A stretch of DNA of 64,000 bases, from contig NZ_BMXN01000001.1 in assembly GCF_014651775.1 (NCBI RefSeq), positions 1 through 64,000 on the forward strand. The letters run 5' to 3'. How positions within the stretch are numbered: the first letter of the stretch is position 1; each line of letters begins with the position of its first letter. Positions 27,864 to 38,906 of this stretch are shown here, one piece after another. The notes under the pieces are model-generated. The model had not been told where the DNA came from. It did no database searches and was given only the letters and a program-made list of their open reading frames with translations. Origin of the DNA: Vreelandella hamiltonii (GTDB lineage: Bacteria > Pseudomonadota > Gammaproteobacteria > Pseudomonadales > Halomonadaceae). The translations under genes were made by a program, and so were the position numbers.

Positions 27864-28007
27864 TTGGCCTCCGGCGTTTAGTTTGCTAGAATGCGCGGCC
27901 GCTCTCAATCTATCGGATCGAGCGGTTAACCGGTTAGCAGTTTTTCACACCCGTATGCGGTGCCTGGCAGCGGATCAGGTGGCGGCATATAGCTCATGAG
28001 GCTCAAG

Positions 28008-28223
28008 ATGAAACAAGGTATCCACCCGAATTACAACACGGTCACCGCCAACTGCTCTTGCGGTGCCAGCTTCCAGGTTGGTTCTACTTCTGGTCAGGAC
28101 TTCTCTCTGGACGTATGCTCCAACTGCCACCCCTTCTACACGGGCAAGCAGAAGCAGGCGAGCACTGGTGGCCGCGTAGAACGCTTCAACAAGCGTTTTG
28201 GCGCTGCAGTCAAGCGCGGCTGA
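28008..28223 (+). CDS. rpmE: 50S ribosomal protein L31 (zinc-binding form)
   Basis: A 71-residue L31. MKQGIHPNY at the start and the four cysteines in NCSCGA and [11 protein letters not shown] mark the zinc-binding C+ form, which cells under zinc limitation often replace by a C- paralogue. The start is ATG 28008 with GAGG seven nucleotides upstream, not ATG 27996. It is divergent from priA, as in many gammaproteobacteria, and ends at its own terminator. Confidence 0.95.
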   Translation: MKQGIHPNYNTVTANCSCGASFQVGSTSGQDFSLDVCSNCHPFYTGKQKQASTGGRVERFNKRFGAAVKRG

Positions 28224-28267
28224 TCCCGACGGATTCAGCCCATCGCAGGCACGCCATGTGCCCTGTG

Positions 28268-28297
28268 CAAAACCCACGCTACGGCGTGGGTTTTTTG
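28268..28297 (+). terminator. intrinsic terminator of rpmE
   Basis: The stem AACCCACGC/GCGTGGGTT around a short TACG-type loop is followed by TTTTTT. Confidence 0.9.
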
Positions 28298-28384
28298 TCC
28301 CTGCCTTATTTTGCCGCTCCCTGGCGGCACCGGCATCTGAACGCTCTGTGATGAAGCCAAGGTCCTGAGCCTACTGTCGCGACG

Positions 28385-28421
28385 TTGTCCACAGCCGCTA
28401 TTGCGAGGCGGGTGTGGATAA
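28385..28421. promoter_or_regulatory. inverted pair of DnaA boxes
   Basis: TTGTCCACA at 28385-28393 (one mismatch to the consensus TTATCCACA) and TGTGGATAA at 28413-28421 (the exact complement of the consensus) face each other across 19 bp. They lie in the 437-bp gap between rpmE and the malic enzyme gene. The gap otherwise holds a terminator, a nested inverted repeat and a promoter. Confidence 0.45.
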
Positions 28422-28469
28422 GTCCGTGCGTCATTTTGGAATCTATTTCCAGCTTATGCTGCAGTGCAT

Positions 28470-28489
28470 CCATAACGAAACCGTTATGG
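28470..28489. repeat. inverted repeat upstream of malic enzyme gene
   Basis: CCATAACG and CGTTATGG form a perfect 8-bp inverted repeat around AAAC. It is enclosed by a looser outer pair, GCTGCAGTGCAT and ATGCATAAGTTGCAGC. It could be an operator for a dimeric regulator. Confidence 0.45.
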
Positions 28490-28592
28490 GTCAGGGTGCT
28501 ATGCATAAGTTGCAGCAAATGAAGCTGAAAAGTTCCGAATGGATGGGAAAAGCCGCTAAAACGCACGTTTCATAGGCTGGTTGACTAGCTGC

Positions 28593-28621
28593 TTGAGACG
28601 CTTGGGTTTTTTCTATATTCT
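28593..28621 (+). promoter_or_regulatory. candidate sigma-70 promoter of the malic enzyme gene
   Basis: TTGAGA and TATTCT are separated by 17 bp, placing a start site about 33 nt before the ATG. Confidence 0.45.
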
Positions 28622-28660
28622 GATATGACTTTTCTACTTTAGGCTGATTGGACCTTGACC

Positions 28661-29932
28661 ATGACGGATGCAAACAAGCAGGCAGCTCTGGATTATCACG
28701 CTAAACCGATCCCCGGTAAGCTCTCCGTTGAGCTGACCAAGCCCACCGCGACGGCGCGGGATCTGGCCCTGGCGTATAGCCCGGGGGTGGCTGAACCGGT
28801 TCGCGAAATCGCTCGCGAAGCGGAAAATGCCTACCGTTATACCGGCAAGGGAAATCTGGTAGCGGTCATTTCAGACGGCAGTGCCATTCTGGGCCTGGGT
28901 AATCTGGGGCCGCTGGCCAGCAAGCCGGTGATGGAAGGCAAGGGCGTGCTGTTCAAGTGCTTCGCGGGCATCAACTCGGTGGACATCGAAGTGGATGCCG
29001 AGAATCCGCAGGCGTTCATCGATACCGTGGCACGCATCGCCGATACCTGGGGCGGTATCAACCTGGAAGACATCAAGGCCCCCGAGTGTTTCGAAATCGA
29101 AAAGGCGCTGATCGAGCGCTGCAGCATTCCCGTGTTTCATGACGACCAGCACGGTACGGCCATCGTTACCGCTGCCGGGATGCTGAATGCCCTGGAAATC
29201 GCTGGCAAGCGCATCGAAGACGTGAAGATCGTCTGCATGGGCGCGGGTGCGGCGGCGATTGCCTGCATGCGCCTGCTGATCTCCTGTGGTGCCAAGAAAG
29301 AGCATCTGGTCATGCTCGACCGTCGCGGTGTGATCCACACCGACCGCGATGGCATCAACGAGTACAAGGCCGAGTTTGCCCGTGATACCGACATGCGCAC
29401 TCTGGACGATGCCATCGACGGTGCCGACGTGTTCATCGGCCTGTCTGGCCCCGGGCTGCTGTCTGCCGAACAGGTGAAGAAGATGGCGGCGGATCCGGTC
29501 ATTTTTGCCTGCACCAACCCGGACCCGGAAATTCATCCGGATGTGGCTCGGGCGGCGCGCCCGGACGTCATCATGGCCACCGGCCGCTCGGATTTCCCGA
29601 ACCAGGTCAACAACGTGCTGGGCTTCCCGTTCATCTTCCGTGGTGCTCTGGACGTACGCGCCACGCGCATCAATGAAGCGATGAAGCTGGCCGCCGTGCA
29701 TGCGCTGAAAGATCTGGCCCGCGAGCCGGTGCCCCAGGAAGTGCTGAACGCCTACGAGCGTACCGAGATGAGCTTTGGTCGTGAGTACATCATCCCCACA
29801 CCGGTCGATATTCGCCTGCTGGAGCGTGTCTCCTCGGCGGTGGCCCAGGCGGCGGTGGACTCCGGGGTTGCCCGCAAGCCCTACCCGGCGCACTATCCGC
29901 TCAAGACCATCAACGATGTCTACGGCAGTTGA
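28661..29932 (+). CDS. maeB: malic enzyme, short form (NAD(P)-dependent)
   Basis: A 423-residue oxidative-decarboxylating malate dehydrogenase converting malate to pyruvate and CO2. ALAYSPGVAEPVREIA, GNLVAVISDGSAILGLGNLGP and the FHDDQHGTAI metal/substrate region are characteristic, with a Rossmann fold GAGAAAIACMRLL. It lacks the C-terminal phosphotransacetylase-like domain of E. coli MaeB (759 residues), like the short Pseudomonas enzyme. Cofactor preference cannot be read with certainty. ATG 28661 is preferred to TTG 28655; the ribosome site is weak. Confidence 0.92.
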   Translation: MTDANKQAALDYHAKPIPGKLSVELTKPTATARDLALAYSPGVAEPVREIAREAENAYRYTGKGNLVAVISDGSAILGLGNLGPLASKPVMEGKGVLFKCFAGINSVDIEVDAENPQAFIDTVARIADTWGGINLEDIKAPECFEIEKALIERCSIPVFHDDQHGTAIVTAAGMLNALEIAGKRIEDVKIVCMGAGAAAIACMRLLISCGAKKEHLVMLDRRGVIHTDRDGINEYKAEFARDTDMRTLDDAIDGADVFIGLSGPGLLSAEQVKKMAADPVIFACTNPDPEIHPDVARAARPDVIMATGRSDFPNQVNNVLGFPFIFRGALDVRATRINEAMKLAAVHALKDLAREPVPQEVLNAYERTEMSFGREYIIPTPVDIRLLERVSSAVAQAAVDSGVARKPYPAHYPLKTINDVYGS

Positions 29933-29962
29933 GCGCCGCTCGACACGAGATTGGCTGTTCGA

Positions 29963-29999
29963 GATGTCATGACATCAACGCCCGCTTTCTGCGGGCGTT
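29963..29999. repeat. 14-bp palindrome and adjacent hairpin after the malic enzyme gene
   Basis: GATGTCATGACATC (29963-29976) is a perfect palindrome. It abuts the hairpin AACGCCCGC/GCGGGCGTT (29977-29999). No clear T-run follows, so termination between the convergent genes is possible but weak. Confidence 0.5.
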
Positions 30000-30043
30000 G
30001 TCGTGTGTGGTGTTCGTGTTCGTGTTCATGTAGGTGCCGGGCG

Positions 30044-30865
30044 TCAGGTGAGCGGGTAGCGCACCAGCCCCTCTTGTGCCGTCGAGGCAATCAGCTGCCC
30101 ATCGCGGCGATAGATATGGCCTCGCGCCAGCCCTCTGGCACTGCCGCTCCAGGGAGAGTCGATGGCGTACAGCAGCCACTCGTCCAGCCGCGTATCTTCG
30201 TGCAGCCACAGCGCGTGGTCGAGGCTGGCGATGCGCAGCTTCGGGTCCGTGTACTTGATGCCGTGAGGGATCAACCCGGTGGTCAGCAGGTTGAAGTCCG
30301 ACGCGTAGGAGAGCAGATGGCGATGCAGCGCGGGGTCGTCGGGCAGCGGGCCGCCCGCGAACCGGAACCATAGGCACTGCCCGGCAGGCGAGGCGCTGTC
30401 CGGATTGTTCTTCAGGTGCAGGAACTCGATGGGGTGGCCTGGGAAACGGGCATGTTTGGCGTCACCGCTCTCCAGCAGCGCTTCGGGCGTGGGCACGTCA
30501 GGCATGGCACGCTGATGGCTGATGCTCTCTTCAGGGCTTTGAAACGAGGCGCTGCAGAAGAAGATGGGCCGCCCCTTTTGAATGGCGGTGACCCGGCGGG
30601 TGGTGAAACTGCCGCCGTCGCGAATGGTATCGACCTGGTAAACCACCGGGCGATGGGGGTCGCCGGGGCGCAGAAAGTAGCCGTGCTGGGAGTGAGGGCG
30701 ACGCTCCTCGGGGACGGTGCGGGCGGCGGCGGCCAGCGCCTGGCCAAGTACCTGCCCTCCGTACAGCTGGGGAAACCCGAGGTCCTGGCTTTGGCCGCGA
30801 AACAGCGTCTCTTCCAGGGGTTCCAGCTCCAGCAAGCTAACCAGTGACTTCAGCGCATCGTTCAT
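30044..30865 (-). CDS. tesB: acyl-CoA thioesterase II
   Basis: A 273-residue double-hotdog thioesterase hydrolysing medium- and long-chain acyl-CoA. LYGGQVLGQALAAAARTV, QHGYFLRPGDP and SLDHALWLH are TesB signatures, and both hotdog halves are complete. ATG 30865 (MNDALKSL) with AAGGAT upstream fits better than the longer frame from 30898. It is convergent with the malic enzyme gene and divergent from tadA. Confidence 0.93.
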   Translation of the reverse strand: MNDALKSLVSLLELEPLEETLFRGQSQDLGFPQLYGGQVLGQALAAAARTVPEERRPHSQHGYFLRPGDPHRPVVYQVDTIRDGGSFTTRRVTAIQKGRPIFFCSASFQSPEESISHQRAMPDVPTPEALLESGDAKHARFPGHPIEFLHLKNNPDSASPAGQCLWFRFAGGPLPDDPALHRHLLSYASDFNLLTTGLIPHGIKYTDPKLRIASLDHALWLHEDTRLDEWLLYAIDSPWSGSARGLARGHIYRRDGQLIASTAQEGLVRYPLT

Positions 30866-30971
30866 TCTCGGTATCCTTGGTGCTGTCTGCTTGATCACTG
30901 AGGAGGCCGCCCTCAGCGTTTGGCGATCACGCCATTGAAACGATCGTTTCGCTACCTTAACGGAGTTTGTC

Positions 30972-31427
30972 TTGATACGCAGCGATGAATTTTACATGCA
31001 CCGTGCGCTGGACCAGGCGCATCTGGCGATGGCCGCCGGAGAGGTGCCGGTGGGAGCGGTGGTAGTGGACGCCGAGGGGGAGATCGTCGGGGCGGGCCAC
31101 AATGCGCCGCTGTCCAGCTGCGATCCCAGTGGCCATGCGGAAGTGCGTGCGCTGCGCGATGCCGGGCAGCGGCTGGGCAACTACCGTCTGGAGGGCTGTA
31201 CGCTCTACGTGACCCTGGAGCCCTGCATGATGTGCACCGGCACCATGGTGCATGCCCGCATTCAGCGGCTGGTGTACGCTGCCGCCGAGCCACGGGCGGG
31301 AATGGTGGAGTCAAAGGCCAATCTGCTCGCCCAGCCTTGGTTCAATCACCATATCGACGTCACCGGCGGGGTGCTGGCGGCGCAAGCCAGCAAGCTGCTC
31401 AAGCAGTTCTTTGCCGACAAGCGCTAG
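30972..31427 (+). CDS. tadA: tRNA-specific adenosine deaminase
   Basis: A 151-residue deaminase that converts A34 to inosine in the tRNA-Arg(ACG) anticodon. The zinc/catalytic motif is GHAEVRAL and the cysteine pair is EPCMMC; the C-terminal helix LLKQFFADKR completes the fold. The start is TTG 30972 with CGGAG six nucleotides upstream. No ATG near the N-terminus is in frame before the conserved domain, except Met9 in FYMHRAL. Confidence 0.94.
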   Translation: MIRSDEFYMHRALDQAHLAMAAGEVPVGAVVVDAEGEIVGAGHNAPLSSCDPSGHAEVRALRDAGQRLGNYRLEGCTLYVTLEPCMMCTGTMVHARIQRLVYAAAEPRAGMVESKANLLAQPWFNHHIDVTGGVLAAQASKLLKQFFADKR

Positions 31428-31441
31428 CGCCGTCCCCGGTA

Positions 31442-32908
31442 TCACGGGGTGAGCGGCGGCACGATCTCGAACAGCAGCAGCGGCTCTTCACTGGCCGGTG
31501 TCTGCTCCAGTTGGAAAAACTGCTGTCGACTGCGCTCCACGTATTCGATCATTTCGTAGTAGCGGCGAATGTTGCGCACGTAGATCACCGGCTCCCCGCC
31601 ACGGGCGTACCCGTGGCGCGTCTGGCTATGCCACTCGCGCTGCTGCAGCAGCGGCAGCGCGGCACGCACGTCCTGCCACAGGTTGGGGTCGCCGCCGCGT
31701 CGTTCGGCAATGTTGCGGGCATCATACAGGTGGCCAAGCCCCACGTTGTAAGCCGCCATGGCCATATAGAGGCGGTCTTCGCCGGTGATGCTGTCCGGTA
31801 AGCGGTCCTTGATGCTGCGCAGATAGCGGGCTCCGCCGTCGATGCTCTGGGCGGCATCGGTGCGGTCCGAAACGCCCATCTCACTGGCCGTGGGGTTGGT
31901 CAGCATCATCAGGCCCCGCACCCCCGTGGGGGAGACGGCGTTAGGGTCCCAGTGGGATTCCTGGTAGCCCACGGCGGCCAGCAGTTTCCAGTCGAACCCC
32001 GTGTCTCGGGCGGCCTGCTTGAAGAGCTCGGTGTAGCGGGGCAGGCGTTCATCCAGGTGGTCCAGAAACGTGCGCGTGCCCACGTACTCCAGGTAATCGT
32101 CATGGCCAAAATAGCGGCTGATCAGGCGGTCCAGGGTGCCGTTCTCATGCAGCTCCTGCAGGAACTGGTTGGCCGCGTCGAGTAGACCCAGCCCTCGGCC
32201 GCTGGGCAGCGCCCAGACCAGCGAGAGGGGCTCGCCCAGATAGAAACCGCGTTCGACATTGGGAAAGAACAGCCGGTTCAGGCGGAACTGGTGGTCGAAG
32301 ATGATGGCCGCATCCAGGGTGCCGTTCTCGACTCGGGCCATCAGCTCGGCCACTTCCAGTTCGTTGGACTCCTTCCAGCTCAGGCTGGGATAGTCGCTTT
32401 GCAGGGCTTTCAGAGCATCGCTGGTGCCCGCTTCGCTCAGCGTGCCGATGGACAAGCCGACGAGGTCTTCGGGTGCGTTGATGCCATACAGGCCGCGCCG
32501 ATAGACCACCAGTGGCTGCATCTCGATGATCGGGCGCGTGTAGTGAATGCCGGGGGTGTCGGCCATCAGCGGCAGCGCGGCTGCCCCCAGGTCACCCTGT
32601 TCGCGCACGGCAGGCAAGACGCCGTCCGGGTGGTGGCTGGCATTCAGATTGAGGCTGACCCCGAGGGAGGCCGCAAAGCGGTGCATCAGTTCGTATTCGA
32701 ACCCGGTTGGCCCCTGGCGGCCTTCGTAGTAGGTGGTGGGCGTATTGCGGGTATGTACGGTGATGAAGTCTTTGGCCAGCACGCGGGTGAGGTGTTCGCC
32801 GTCGGGAAAGGTCGATGGGCGCGGGATCAAAACCAGCAACAAAATCGCGATCATCGCGAAATATGCCCGATAAAAGGCGCTAAAATGTCGGCAAATCAAT
32901 GTCGGCAT
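31442..32908 (-). CDS. mltF: membrane-bound lytic murein transglycosylase F
   Basis: A 488-residue outer-membrane-associated peptidoglycan lyase. A hydrophobic N-terminus (about 12-28) is followed by a solute-binding-type regulatory domain (about 45-265) and a C-terminal SLT lysozyme-like domain (about 290-450) with the catalytic glutamate in [10 protein letters not shown] and the segment [12 protein letters not shown]. The domain order is diagnostic for MltF (YfhD). No lipobox is seen. In E. coli mltF sits between purL and tadA with opposite polarity to purL, as here. Confidence 0.93.
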   Translation of the reverse strand: MPTLICRHFSAFYRAYFAMIAILLLVLIPRPSTFPDGEHLTRVLAKDFITVHTRNTPTTYYEGRQGPTGFEYELMHRFAASLGVSLNLNASHHPDGVLPAVREQGDLGAAALPLMADTPGIHYTRPIIEMQPLVVYRRGLYGINAPEDLVGLSIGTLSEAGTSDALKALQSDYPSLSWKESNELEVAELMARVENGTLDAAIIFDHQFRLNRLFFPNVERGFYLGEPLSLVWALPSGRGLGLLDAANQFLQELHENGTLDRLISRYFGHDDYLEYVGTRTFLDHLDERLPRYTELFKQAARDTGFDWKLLAAVGYQESHWDPNAVSPTGVRGLMMLTNPTASEMGVSDRTDAAQSIDGGARYLRSIKDRLPDSITGEDRLYMAMAAYNVGLGHLYDARNIAERRGGDPNLWQDVRAALPLLQQREWHSQTRHGYARGGEPVIYVRNIRRYYEMIEYVERSRQQFFQLEQTPASEEPLLLFEIVPPLTP

Positions 32909-33083
32909 GGTGTCTTGTCGGCGTGGAACGAGCTGCCACGATACCCAGCCTTTATCGCCGTGTCACCTTGTTGATTTCGTGTGGCCGCCGCTTTCCAGTA
33001 TCATAGTGCGCAGTCCGTGTGTCGGTCGCTTAGCGGCCCGGTGATTTCCTGCTCGACTCTTCCTGCTTTAGAGGCTCCCAGAT

Positions 33084-36000
33084 ATGCTCGAACTTCGAGG
33101 CGCGCCCGCCCTTTCTGCCTTCCGTCATGAACGGCTGTTAACGGTGTTGCGTGAATGTGTTCCAGAGGTGGAAGCGCTGTCCGCCCACTACGTCCACTTC
33201 ATTGACCACCACGAAGAGCTCGATACCGCCTCCCAGGAACGGCTGGCCAAGCTGCTCGATTACGGCAGCCAAGCCGCCCAGGAACCCCTCGAACAAGCCC
33301 TGCGTTTTCTGGTGGTGCCGCGCCTGGGCACCCAGTCGCCCTGGTCTTCCAAAGCCACGGACATCGCCCATAACTGCGGGCTGAGCCAGATCCATCGCAT
33401 CGAGCGCGGCGTCGACTACCGCGTTGCATTGCGTGGCACGGCCACGGCAGAGCAGTGGGACGCCATCGGTGCACTGCTCCACGACCGCATGACCGAAAAC
33501 GTGCTGGCCGACACGGCGGCGGCCAGCCAGCTGTTTGCCCACCACTCACCGGCCCCGCTGGGCAGCGTGGATATTCTGGAGGGCGGGCGTGCCGCGCTGG
33601 AAGTCGCCAACCGGGAGCTGGGCCTGGCGCTGGCAGACGACGAGATCGACTATCTGGTGGCGGCCTTCGTCGAGCTGGGGCGCAACCCCAGCGACGTGGA
33701 GCTGATGATGTTTGCCCAGGCGAACTCGGAGCACTGCCGCCACAAGATTTTCAACGCGGACTGGATCATCGACGGCGAAGCCCAGAGCCATTCGCTGTTC
33801 AAAATGATCAAGAACACCTTTGCGACCTCACCGGACAACGTGCTGTCGGCCTACAGTGACAACGCGGCGGTGATCAAGGGCAGCCACGGCGGTCGCTTCT
33901 TCCCCACACCGCTGACCGGTGCAGAGGGTGAACGCGCTCACTACGATGCTCATCAGGAGCCCATCCATATCCTGATGAAGGTGGAAACCCACAACCACCC
34001 CACGGCGATTGCGCCTTTCCCGGGGGCGGCCACCGGCTCCGGCGGCGAGATTCGCGACGAAGGCGCCACCGGTATCGGCGGCAAGCCGAAGGCGGGCCTG
34101 GCGGGTTTCACCGTTTCAAACCTGCGTATCCCCGAGTTCGTGCAGCCCTGGGAGGCCTTCGATTACGGCAAACCCGAGCGCATGCAGTCGGCGCTCAACA
34201 TCATGCTGGAAGGCCCGATTGGTGGCGCGGCTTTCAATAACGAGTTCGGCCGCCCCAACCTGACCGGCTACTTCCGCACCTACGAGCAGGATGCCCTCAG
34301 TGCCAATGGCATCGAGCGTCGCGGTTACCACAAGCCGATCATGATTGCCGGTGGGTACGGCAACATTCGTGCCCAGCACGTCCAGAAAGGCGAGATTCCG
34401 GTGGGCGGCAAGCTGATCGTGATGGGCGGCCCGGCGATGCTGATCGGTCTGGGCGGCGGTGCCGCGTCCAGCATGGCGTCGGGGGAATCGAGCGCCGATC
34501 TGGATTTCGCCTCGGTGCAGCGGGAAAACCCGGAAATCGAGCGCCGTGCCCAGGAAGTGATCGACCGCTGCTGGGCAATGGGTGAGAAAAACCCCATTCG
34601 CTTCATCCACGACGTGGGTGCCGGTGGCCTCTCCAATGCGTTGCCGGAGCTGGTCAAGGACGGTAACCGTGGCGGCCTGTTCGACCTGCGCGCCGTGCCC
34701 AACGCCGAGCCGGGCATGAGCCCGCTGGAAATCTGGTGCAACGAAGCCCAGGAACGTTACGTGCTGGCCGTGGCCCCGGAAGACCTCGATACCTTCGATG
34801 CGCTGTGCAAACGCGAGCGCTGCCCCTATGCGGTGGTGGGCGAAGCTCAGGCAGAGCACCATCTGGAAGTGCGCGATGGCCACTTCGAAACCAAACCCGT
34901 CGATTTGCCCATGAGCGTGCTGTTCGGCAAGCCGCCGAAGATGACCCGCTCGTTCGAGCGCCAGGCGCCCGAGCTTTCCGGCGTGATGCTCGACAACCTG
35001 GACCTGCGCGAAGCCATGGACCGGGTGCTGCGCCTGCCCACGGTGGCCTCGAAAAGCTTTTTGATCACCATCGGCGACCGTTCGATCACAGGCCAGGTGG
35101 CCCGTGATCAGATGGTCGGCCCCTGGCAGGTGCCGGTCGCCGACGTGGCAGTGACCACCGCCAGCTTCGATACCCATGCCGGTGAAGCCATGGCCATGGG
35201 CGAGCGCCCGCCGGTGGCGCTGATCGACCCGGCCGCCAGCGCCCGTTTGGCGGTGGCAGAGGCGATTACCAACCTGGCCGCCGCGCCGATCGCCAAGCTC
35301 TCGGACATCAAGCTCTCCGCCAACTGGATGAGCGCCGCCGACCACCCCGGCGAAAACCAGGCGCTGTACGACGCCGTGCATGCGGTCGGTATGGAGCTGT
35401 GTCCGGCGCTGGGGATTGCCGTGCCGGTGGGCAAGGACTCCATGTCGATGCGTACCGCCTGGCAGGAGGGCGATGATGCCGAAGAGAAGAGCATCACCTC
35501 GCCGCTGTCGCTGGTGGTCACTGGCTTTGCGCCGGTCACCGATGCGCTGGCCACGCTGACCCCGCAGATCAACCTCGAGCAGGATGAGTCGGACCTGATC
35601 CTGATCGACCTGGGCAACGGCCAGAACCGGCTGGGCGGCTCGGCGCTGGCCCAGGTGTATGGCCAGGTGGGCGACGAATGCCCCGACGTGGACGACCCGG
35701 AAGACCTGAAAGCGTTCTTCGAGGTCATTCAGGGCCTGAACCGGGATGGCAAGCTGCTGGCCTACCACGACCGTAGCGACGGCGGCCTGCTGGTGACGCT
35801 GCTGGAGATGGCCTTTGCGGGTCATGCCGGTCTCGAAATCAAGCTCGACTGGCTGATCGACGAGCCGGTGGAAGCCTTCAATGCGCTGTTTGCAGAAGAG
35901 CTGGGGGCGGTGATCCAGGTCAATCGCCAGCACACCGAAGAAGTGCTGACCCAGTTCGCCATGGCCGGTATCGAAACCTGCGGGGTGATTGCCCGCCCGC

Positions 36001-37010
36001 GCTACGACGATCAGGTACGCGTGACGCTGTTCGAAGAGCCGCTGCTGGAAACCACCCGTCAGCTGACCCAGCGCACCTGGGCCGAGACCAGCTACCGGTT
36101 GCAGGCGCTGCGCGATAACCCCGAATGCGCCAAGAACGAATTCGACAACCTGCTCGACGTGCGTGACCCCGGTCTCAGCGCGGCGCCGACCTTCGATGTC
36201 AATGACGACATCAGTGCGCCTTACGTCAACACTGCCAAGCCAGCGGTGGCCGTCCTGCGTGAGCAGGGGGTCAATGGCCAGGTGGAAATGGCCTGGGCCT
36301 TCCACAAGGCCGGGTTCGATGCGGTGGATGTGCACATGAGCGACATCCTGGAAGGTCGTGTCTCGCTGGATACCTTCCAGGGCCTGGTGGCTTGTGGGGG
36401 CTTCTCCTATGGCGACGTGCTGGGGGCAGGCGGCGGCTGGGCCAAGTCGGTGCTGTTCAACGAACGCGCCCGCGAGCAGTTTGCGGCGTTCTTCACCCGG
36501 GACGACAGCTTCTCGCTGGGCGTGTGCAATGGCTGCCAGATGCTGTCTCAGCTCAAGACGCTGATTCCGGGCGCCGAAAACTGGCCCAGCTTCGTGCGCA
36601 ACGAATCCGAGCAGTTCGAAGCCCGCGTGGCCATGGTGCGGGTAGAGAAAAGCCCCTCGATTCTGCTGGCCGGCATGGAAGGCTCGACGCTGCCCATCGC
36701 CGTGGCCCACGGCGAAGGGCGTGCCGAGTTCCGCGATACGGCGCACCTGCGCAGCATGCAGTCGAGCAGCCAAATTGCCCTGCGCTACATCGACAATTAC
36801 GGTCAGGTCACCACTCGCTATCCGGCCAACCCCAATGGTTCCCCGTCGGGGATCACGGGGCTGACCACGCCGGATGGCCGTGTGACCATCATGATGCCTC
36901 ACCCGGAGCGGGTGACGCGGGCAGTGACCAACTCCTGGCGTCCGGCAGAGTGGACCGAGGACGGCGCCTGGCTGCGGCTGTTCCGCAATGCGCGGGTATG
37001 GCTGGGTTGA
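33084..37010 (+). CDS. purL: phosphoribosylformylglycinamidine synthase
   Basis: A 1308-residue large-type FGAM synthase (E. coli 1295) converting FGAR to FGAM in purine synthesis. The N-terminal adaptor domain is followed by two AIR-synthase-like halves ([24 protein letters not shown] in the first; [15 protein letters not shown] in the second) and a C-terminal glutamine amidotransferase with its nucleophile in [10 protein letters not shown] and the His/Glu pair in MMPHPERV. The frame is complete. It is divergent from mltF and followed 30 bp later by the radD-like gene. Confidence 0.97.
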   Translation: MLELRGAPALSAFRHERLLTVLRECVPEVEALSAHYVHFIDHHEELDTASQERLAKLLDYGSQAAQEPLEQALRFLVVPRLGTQSPWSSKATDIAHNCGLSQIHRIERGVDYRVALRGTATAEQWDAIGALLHDRMTENVLADTAAASQLFAHHSPAPLGSVDILEGGRAALEVANRELGLALADDEIDYLVAAFVELGRNPSDVELMMFAQANSEHCRHKIFNADWIIDGEAQSHSLFKMIKNTFATSPDNVLSAYSDNAAVIKGSHGGRFFPTPLTGAEGERAHYDAHQEPIHILMKVETHNHPTAIAPFPGAATGSGGEIRDEGATGIGGKPKAGLAGFTVSNLRIPEFVQPWEAFDYGKPERMQSALNIMLEGPIGGAAFNNEFGRPNLTGYFRTYEQDALSANGIERRGYHKPIMIAGGYGNIRAQHVQKGEIPVGGKLIVMGGPAMLIGLGGGAASSMASGESSADLDFASVQRENPEIERRAQEVIDRCWAMGEKNPIRFIHDVGAGGLSNALPELVKDGNRGGLFDLRAVPNAEPGMSPLEIWCNEAQERYVLAVAPEDLDTFDALCKRERCPYAVVGEAQAEHHLEVRDGHFETKPVDLPMSVLFGKPPKMTRSFERQAPELSGVMLDNLDLREAMDRVLRLPTVASKSFLITIGDRSITGQVARDQMVGPWQVPVADVAVTTASFDTHAGEAMAMGERPPVALIDPAASARLAVAEAITNLAAAPIAKLSDIKLSANWMSAADHPGENQALYDAVHAVGMELCPALGIAVPVGKDSMSMRTAWQEGDDAEEKSITSPLSLVVTGFAPVTDALATLTPQINLEQDESDLILIDLGNGQNRLGGSALAQVYGQVGDECPDVDDPEDLKAFFEVIQGLNRDGKLLAYHDRSDGGLLVTLLEMAFAGHAGLEIKLDWLIDEPVEAFNALFAEELGAVIQVNRQHTEEVLTQFAMAGIETCGVIARPRYDDQVRVTLFEEPLLETTRQLTQRTWAETSYRLQALRDNPECAKNEFDNLLDVRDPGLSAAPTFDVNDDISAPYVNTAKPAVAVLREQGVNGQVEMAWAFHKAGFDAVDVHMSDILEGRVSLDTFQGLVACGGFSYGDVLGAGGGWAKSVLFNERAREQFAAFFTRDDSFSLGVCNGCQMLSQLKTLIPGAENWPSFVRNESEQFEARVAMVRVEKSPSILLAGMEGSTLPIAVAHGEGRAEFRDTAHLRSMQSSSQIALRYIDNYGQVTTRYPANPNGSPSGITGLTTPDGRVTIMMPHPERVTRAVTNSWRPAEWTEDGAWLRLFRNARVWLG

Positions 37011-37040
37011 TGGGCAGGCGCAGCATGACGCTGGTGTGCC

Positions 37041-38858
37041 ATGACATACCCTGAAAAGGCGGCCTCCGGGCCGCCTTTCTCGCCTGATGCGCCGCCGCAG
37101 CTGCGCGCCTACCAGCAGGAAGCGGTCAAGCGGGTAGTTCACCACTTTCGCGCCACCAGCGACCCGGCGGTGGTCGTGCTGCCCACGGGCAGCGGCAAGT
37201 CGCTGGTGATTGCCGAGCTGGCGAGGCTGGCCCGTGGGCGGGTGCTGGTACTGGCCCACGTTCGCGAGCTGGTGGAGCAGAACCACGCCAAGTACCAGGC
37301 CTATGGCCTGGTAGCGGATATCTTCAGCGCCGGGTTGAAGCGCAAGGAGGCCAGTCGGCAGGTGGTGTTTGGCTCGGTGCAGTCGGTGGTGCGCAACCTG
37401 GCGCAGTTCAACGACGCCAGCTTCACGCTGCTGGTGATCGACGAGTGCCATCGGGTGTCGTTGGAGGAGGATTCCAGCTACCGCCAGGTGATCGACCATC
37501 TGCAGCGCCAAAACCCGCAGCTGAAGATTCTCGGCCTCACCGCCACGCCCTTTCGGCTGGGTCAGGGGTTTATCTACCACCGCCACTACCACGGCATGGT
37601 GCGCGGGGGAGAAGAGAGTTTCTTCACCGACTGCGTGTTCGAACAGCCGCTGCGCCTGATGGTCAAGCAGGGTTTTCTGGCCGCTCCTCGGCGGCTGGAC
37701 ATGGCCATTGAGGGGTACGACTTCTCGGCGCTTGCTCCCTCTTCCAGCGGGCTGTTTCGGGAAGAAGAGCTTAATCGGGTGGTGGCCGGAAGCCGTGCCA
37801 CGCCGGGCATCATTGCCCAAGTGGTCGAGCAGTCGGCCGACTGCCAGGGCGTGATGATTTTTGCCGCGACGGTCGCCCACGCCGAAGAGATCATGGGGTA
37901 TCTGCCTGCCGACCAATCCGCGCTGATCACCGGTGCGACGGTCTCCGCCGAGCGCACCGCGCTGATCGATGCGTTCAAGGCGCGCAAGCTCAAGTATCTG
38001 GTCAACGTGGCGGTATTGACCACCGGGTTCGATGCCCCGCATGTGGATCTGATCGCGATCCTGCGCCCAACCGAGTCGGTGAGCCTCTATCAGCAGATCG
38101 TGGGGCGCGGACTGCGCCTCTCGCCAGGCAAGGAGGCGTGCCTGATACTGGATTATGCGGGCAACCCCTGGGACCTCTATGCCCCTGAGGTAGGCGAGCC
38201 GCGTCCCGACAGCGATAGCGAGCCGGTGCAGGTCGAGTGCCCCGAGTGTGGGCACGCCAACCTGTTCTGGGGCAAGCGCGACGGCGAGCTGGTGATCGAG
38301 CATTTTGGCCGCCGCTGCCAGGGGCTGGTGGAGGACGACGCCGGACGCCGTAGCCAGTGCACCTTTCGCTTTCGCTTCAAGGTCTGTGATGCGTGCGGGG
38401 CAGAGAACGATATCGCTGCCCGCCGCTGCCATGGCTGCGAGAAGCTGCTGGTGGATGCCGATGACAAGCTCAAGGAGGCGCTGCGGCTCAAGGACGCCAA
38501 AGTGCTGCGGGTGAGCGGCATGCAGCTGGAGGCGACCACCAACGGGCGCGGCCTGCCGCGTCTCAAAGTGACCTACCATGACGAAGACGGTGCGAGCCTG
38601 AGTGAATGGTTTGCCCTGGAGACCGCCGCCCAGCGCCGCGCCTTTTATGCGGTCTTCTTGCGCGCCCATCTGCGCGCGCCGGGCGTGCCGTGGCAGCCAG
38701 CAACGCCAGACGACGTGGTGACTGCCCAGTCCCGCCTGCGCCATCCCGACTTTGTGGTGGGCAGAAAGGTAGGCCGCCACTTTCAAATCCGCGACAAGCT
38801 GTTCGACTATCAGGGCCGCTATCGTAAAGCCGCCGAGGCGGCCGAGATGCCGCGTTGA
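37041..38858 (+). CDS. radD: RadD/YejH-like SF2 DNA repair helicase
   Basis: A 605-residue superfamily 2 ATPase. LRAYQQEAV, Walker [12 protein letters not shown], motif [11 protein letters not shown], motif [12 protein letters not shown], and motif VI VGRGLRL match RadD (E. coli 586 residues), which aids RecA strand exchange and double-strand-break repair. The C-terminus has two zinc-finger-like clusters, CPECGHAN and CDACGAEN...CHGC, also typical. The only upstream start in frame is ATG 37041. An intrinsic-terminator-like hairpin lies within the first 13 codons. Confidence 0.88.
   Translation: MTYPEKAASGPPFSPDAPPQLRAYQQEAVKRVVHHFRATSDPAVVVLPTGSGKSLVIAELARLARGRVLVLAHVRELVEQNHAKYQAYGLVADIFSAGLKRKEASRQVVFGSVQSVVRNLAQFNDASFTLLVIDECHRVSLEEDSSYRQVIDHLQRQNPQLKILGLTATPFRLGQGFIYHRHYHGMVRGGEESFFTDCVFEQPLRLMVKQGFLAAPRRLDMAIEGYDFSALAPSSSGLFREEELNRVVAGSRATPGIIAQVVEQSADCQGVMIFAATVAHAEEIMGYLPADQSALITGATVSAERTALIDAFKARKLKYLVNVAVLTTGFDAPHVDLIAILRPTESVSLYQQIVGRGLRLSPGKEACLILDYAGNPWDLYAPEVGEPRPDSDSEPVQVECPECGHANLFWGKRDGELVIEHFGRRCQGLVEDDAGRRSQCTFRFRFKVCDACGAENDIAARRCHGCEKLLVDADDKLKEALRLKDAKVLRVSGMQLEATTNGRGLPRLKVTYHDEDGASLSEWFALETAAQRRAFYAVFLRAHLRAPGVPWQPATPDDVVTAQSRLRHPDFVVGRKVGRHFQIRDKLFDYQGRYRKAAEAAEMPR
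37055..37081 (+). terminator. terminator-like hairpin inside the 5' end of radD
   Basis: A 10-bp perfect stem AAAGGCGGCC/GGCCGCCTTT with loop TCCG and then TCT. It would end purL transcription, but it lies in codons 5-13 of the radD frame. Confidence 0.6.
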
Positions 38859-38906
38859 TGGAGCGCTGTTACACTGCCGTTTTCAACTGACAAGGACTCG
38901 ACCCGC

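Noticed and set aside
30000-30035. short GTGTTC tandem repeat in the malic enzyme/tesB gap
   Set aside because: Only about three units in a convergent intergenic gap; no sign of a functional microsatellite or CRISPR.
34116-38786. 1556-codon open frame antisense to purL and radD
   Set aside because: It mirrors two complete conserved genes and has His/Gln/Gly-rich composition typical of the reverse complement of GC-rich coding DNA. No start context or domain is seen.
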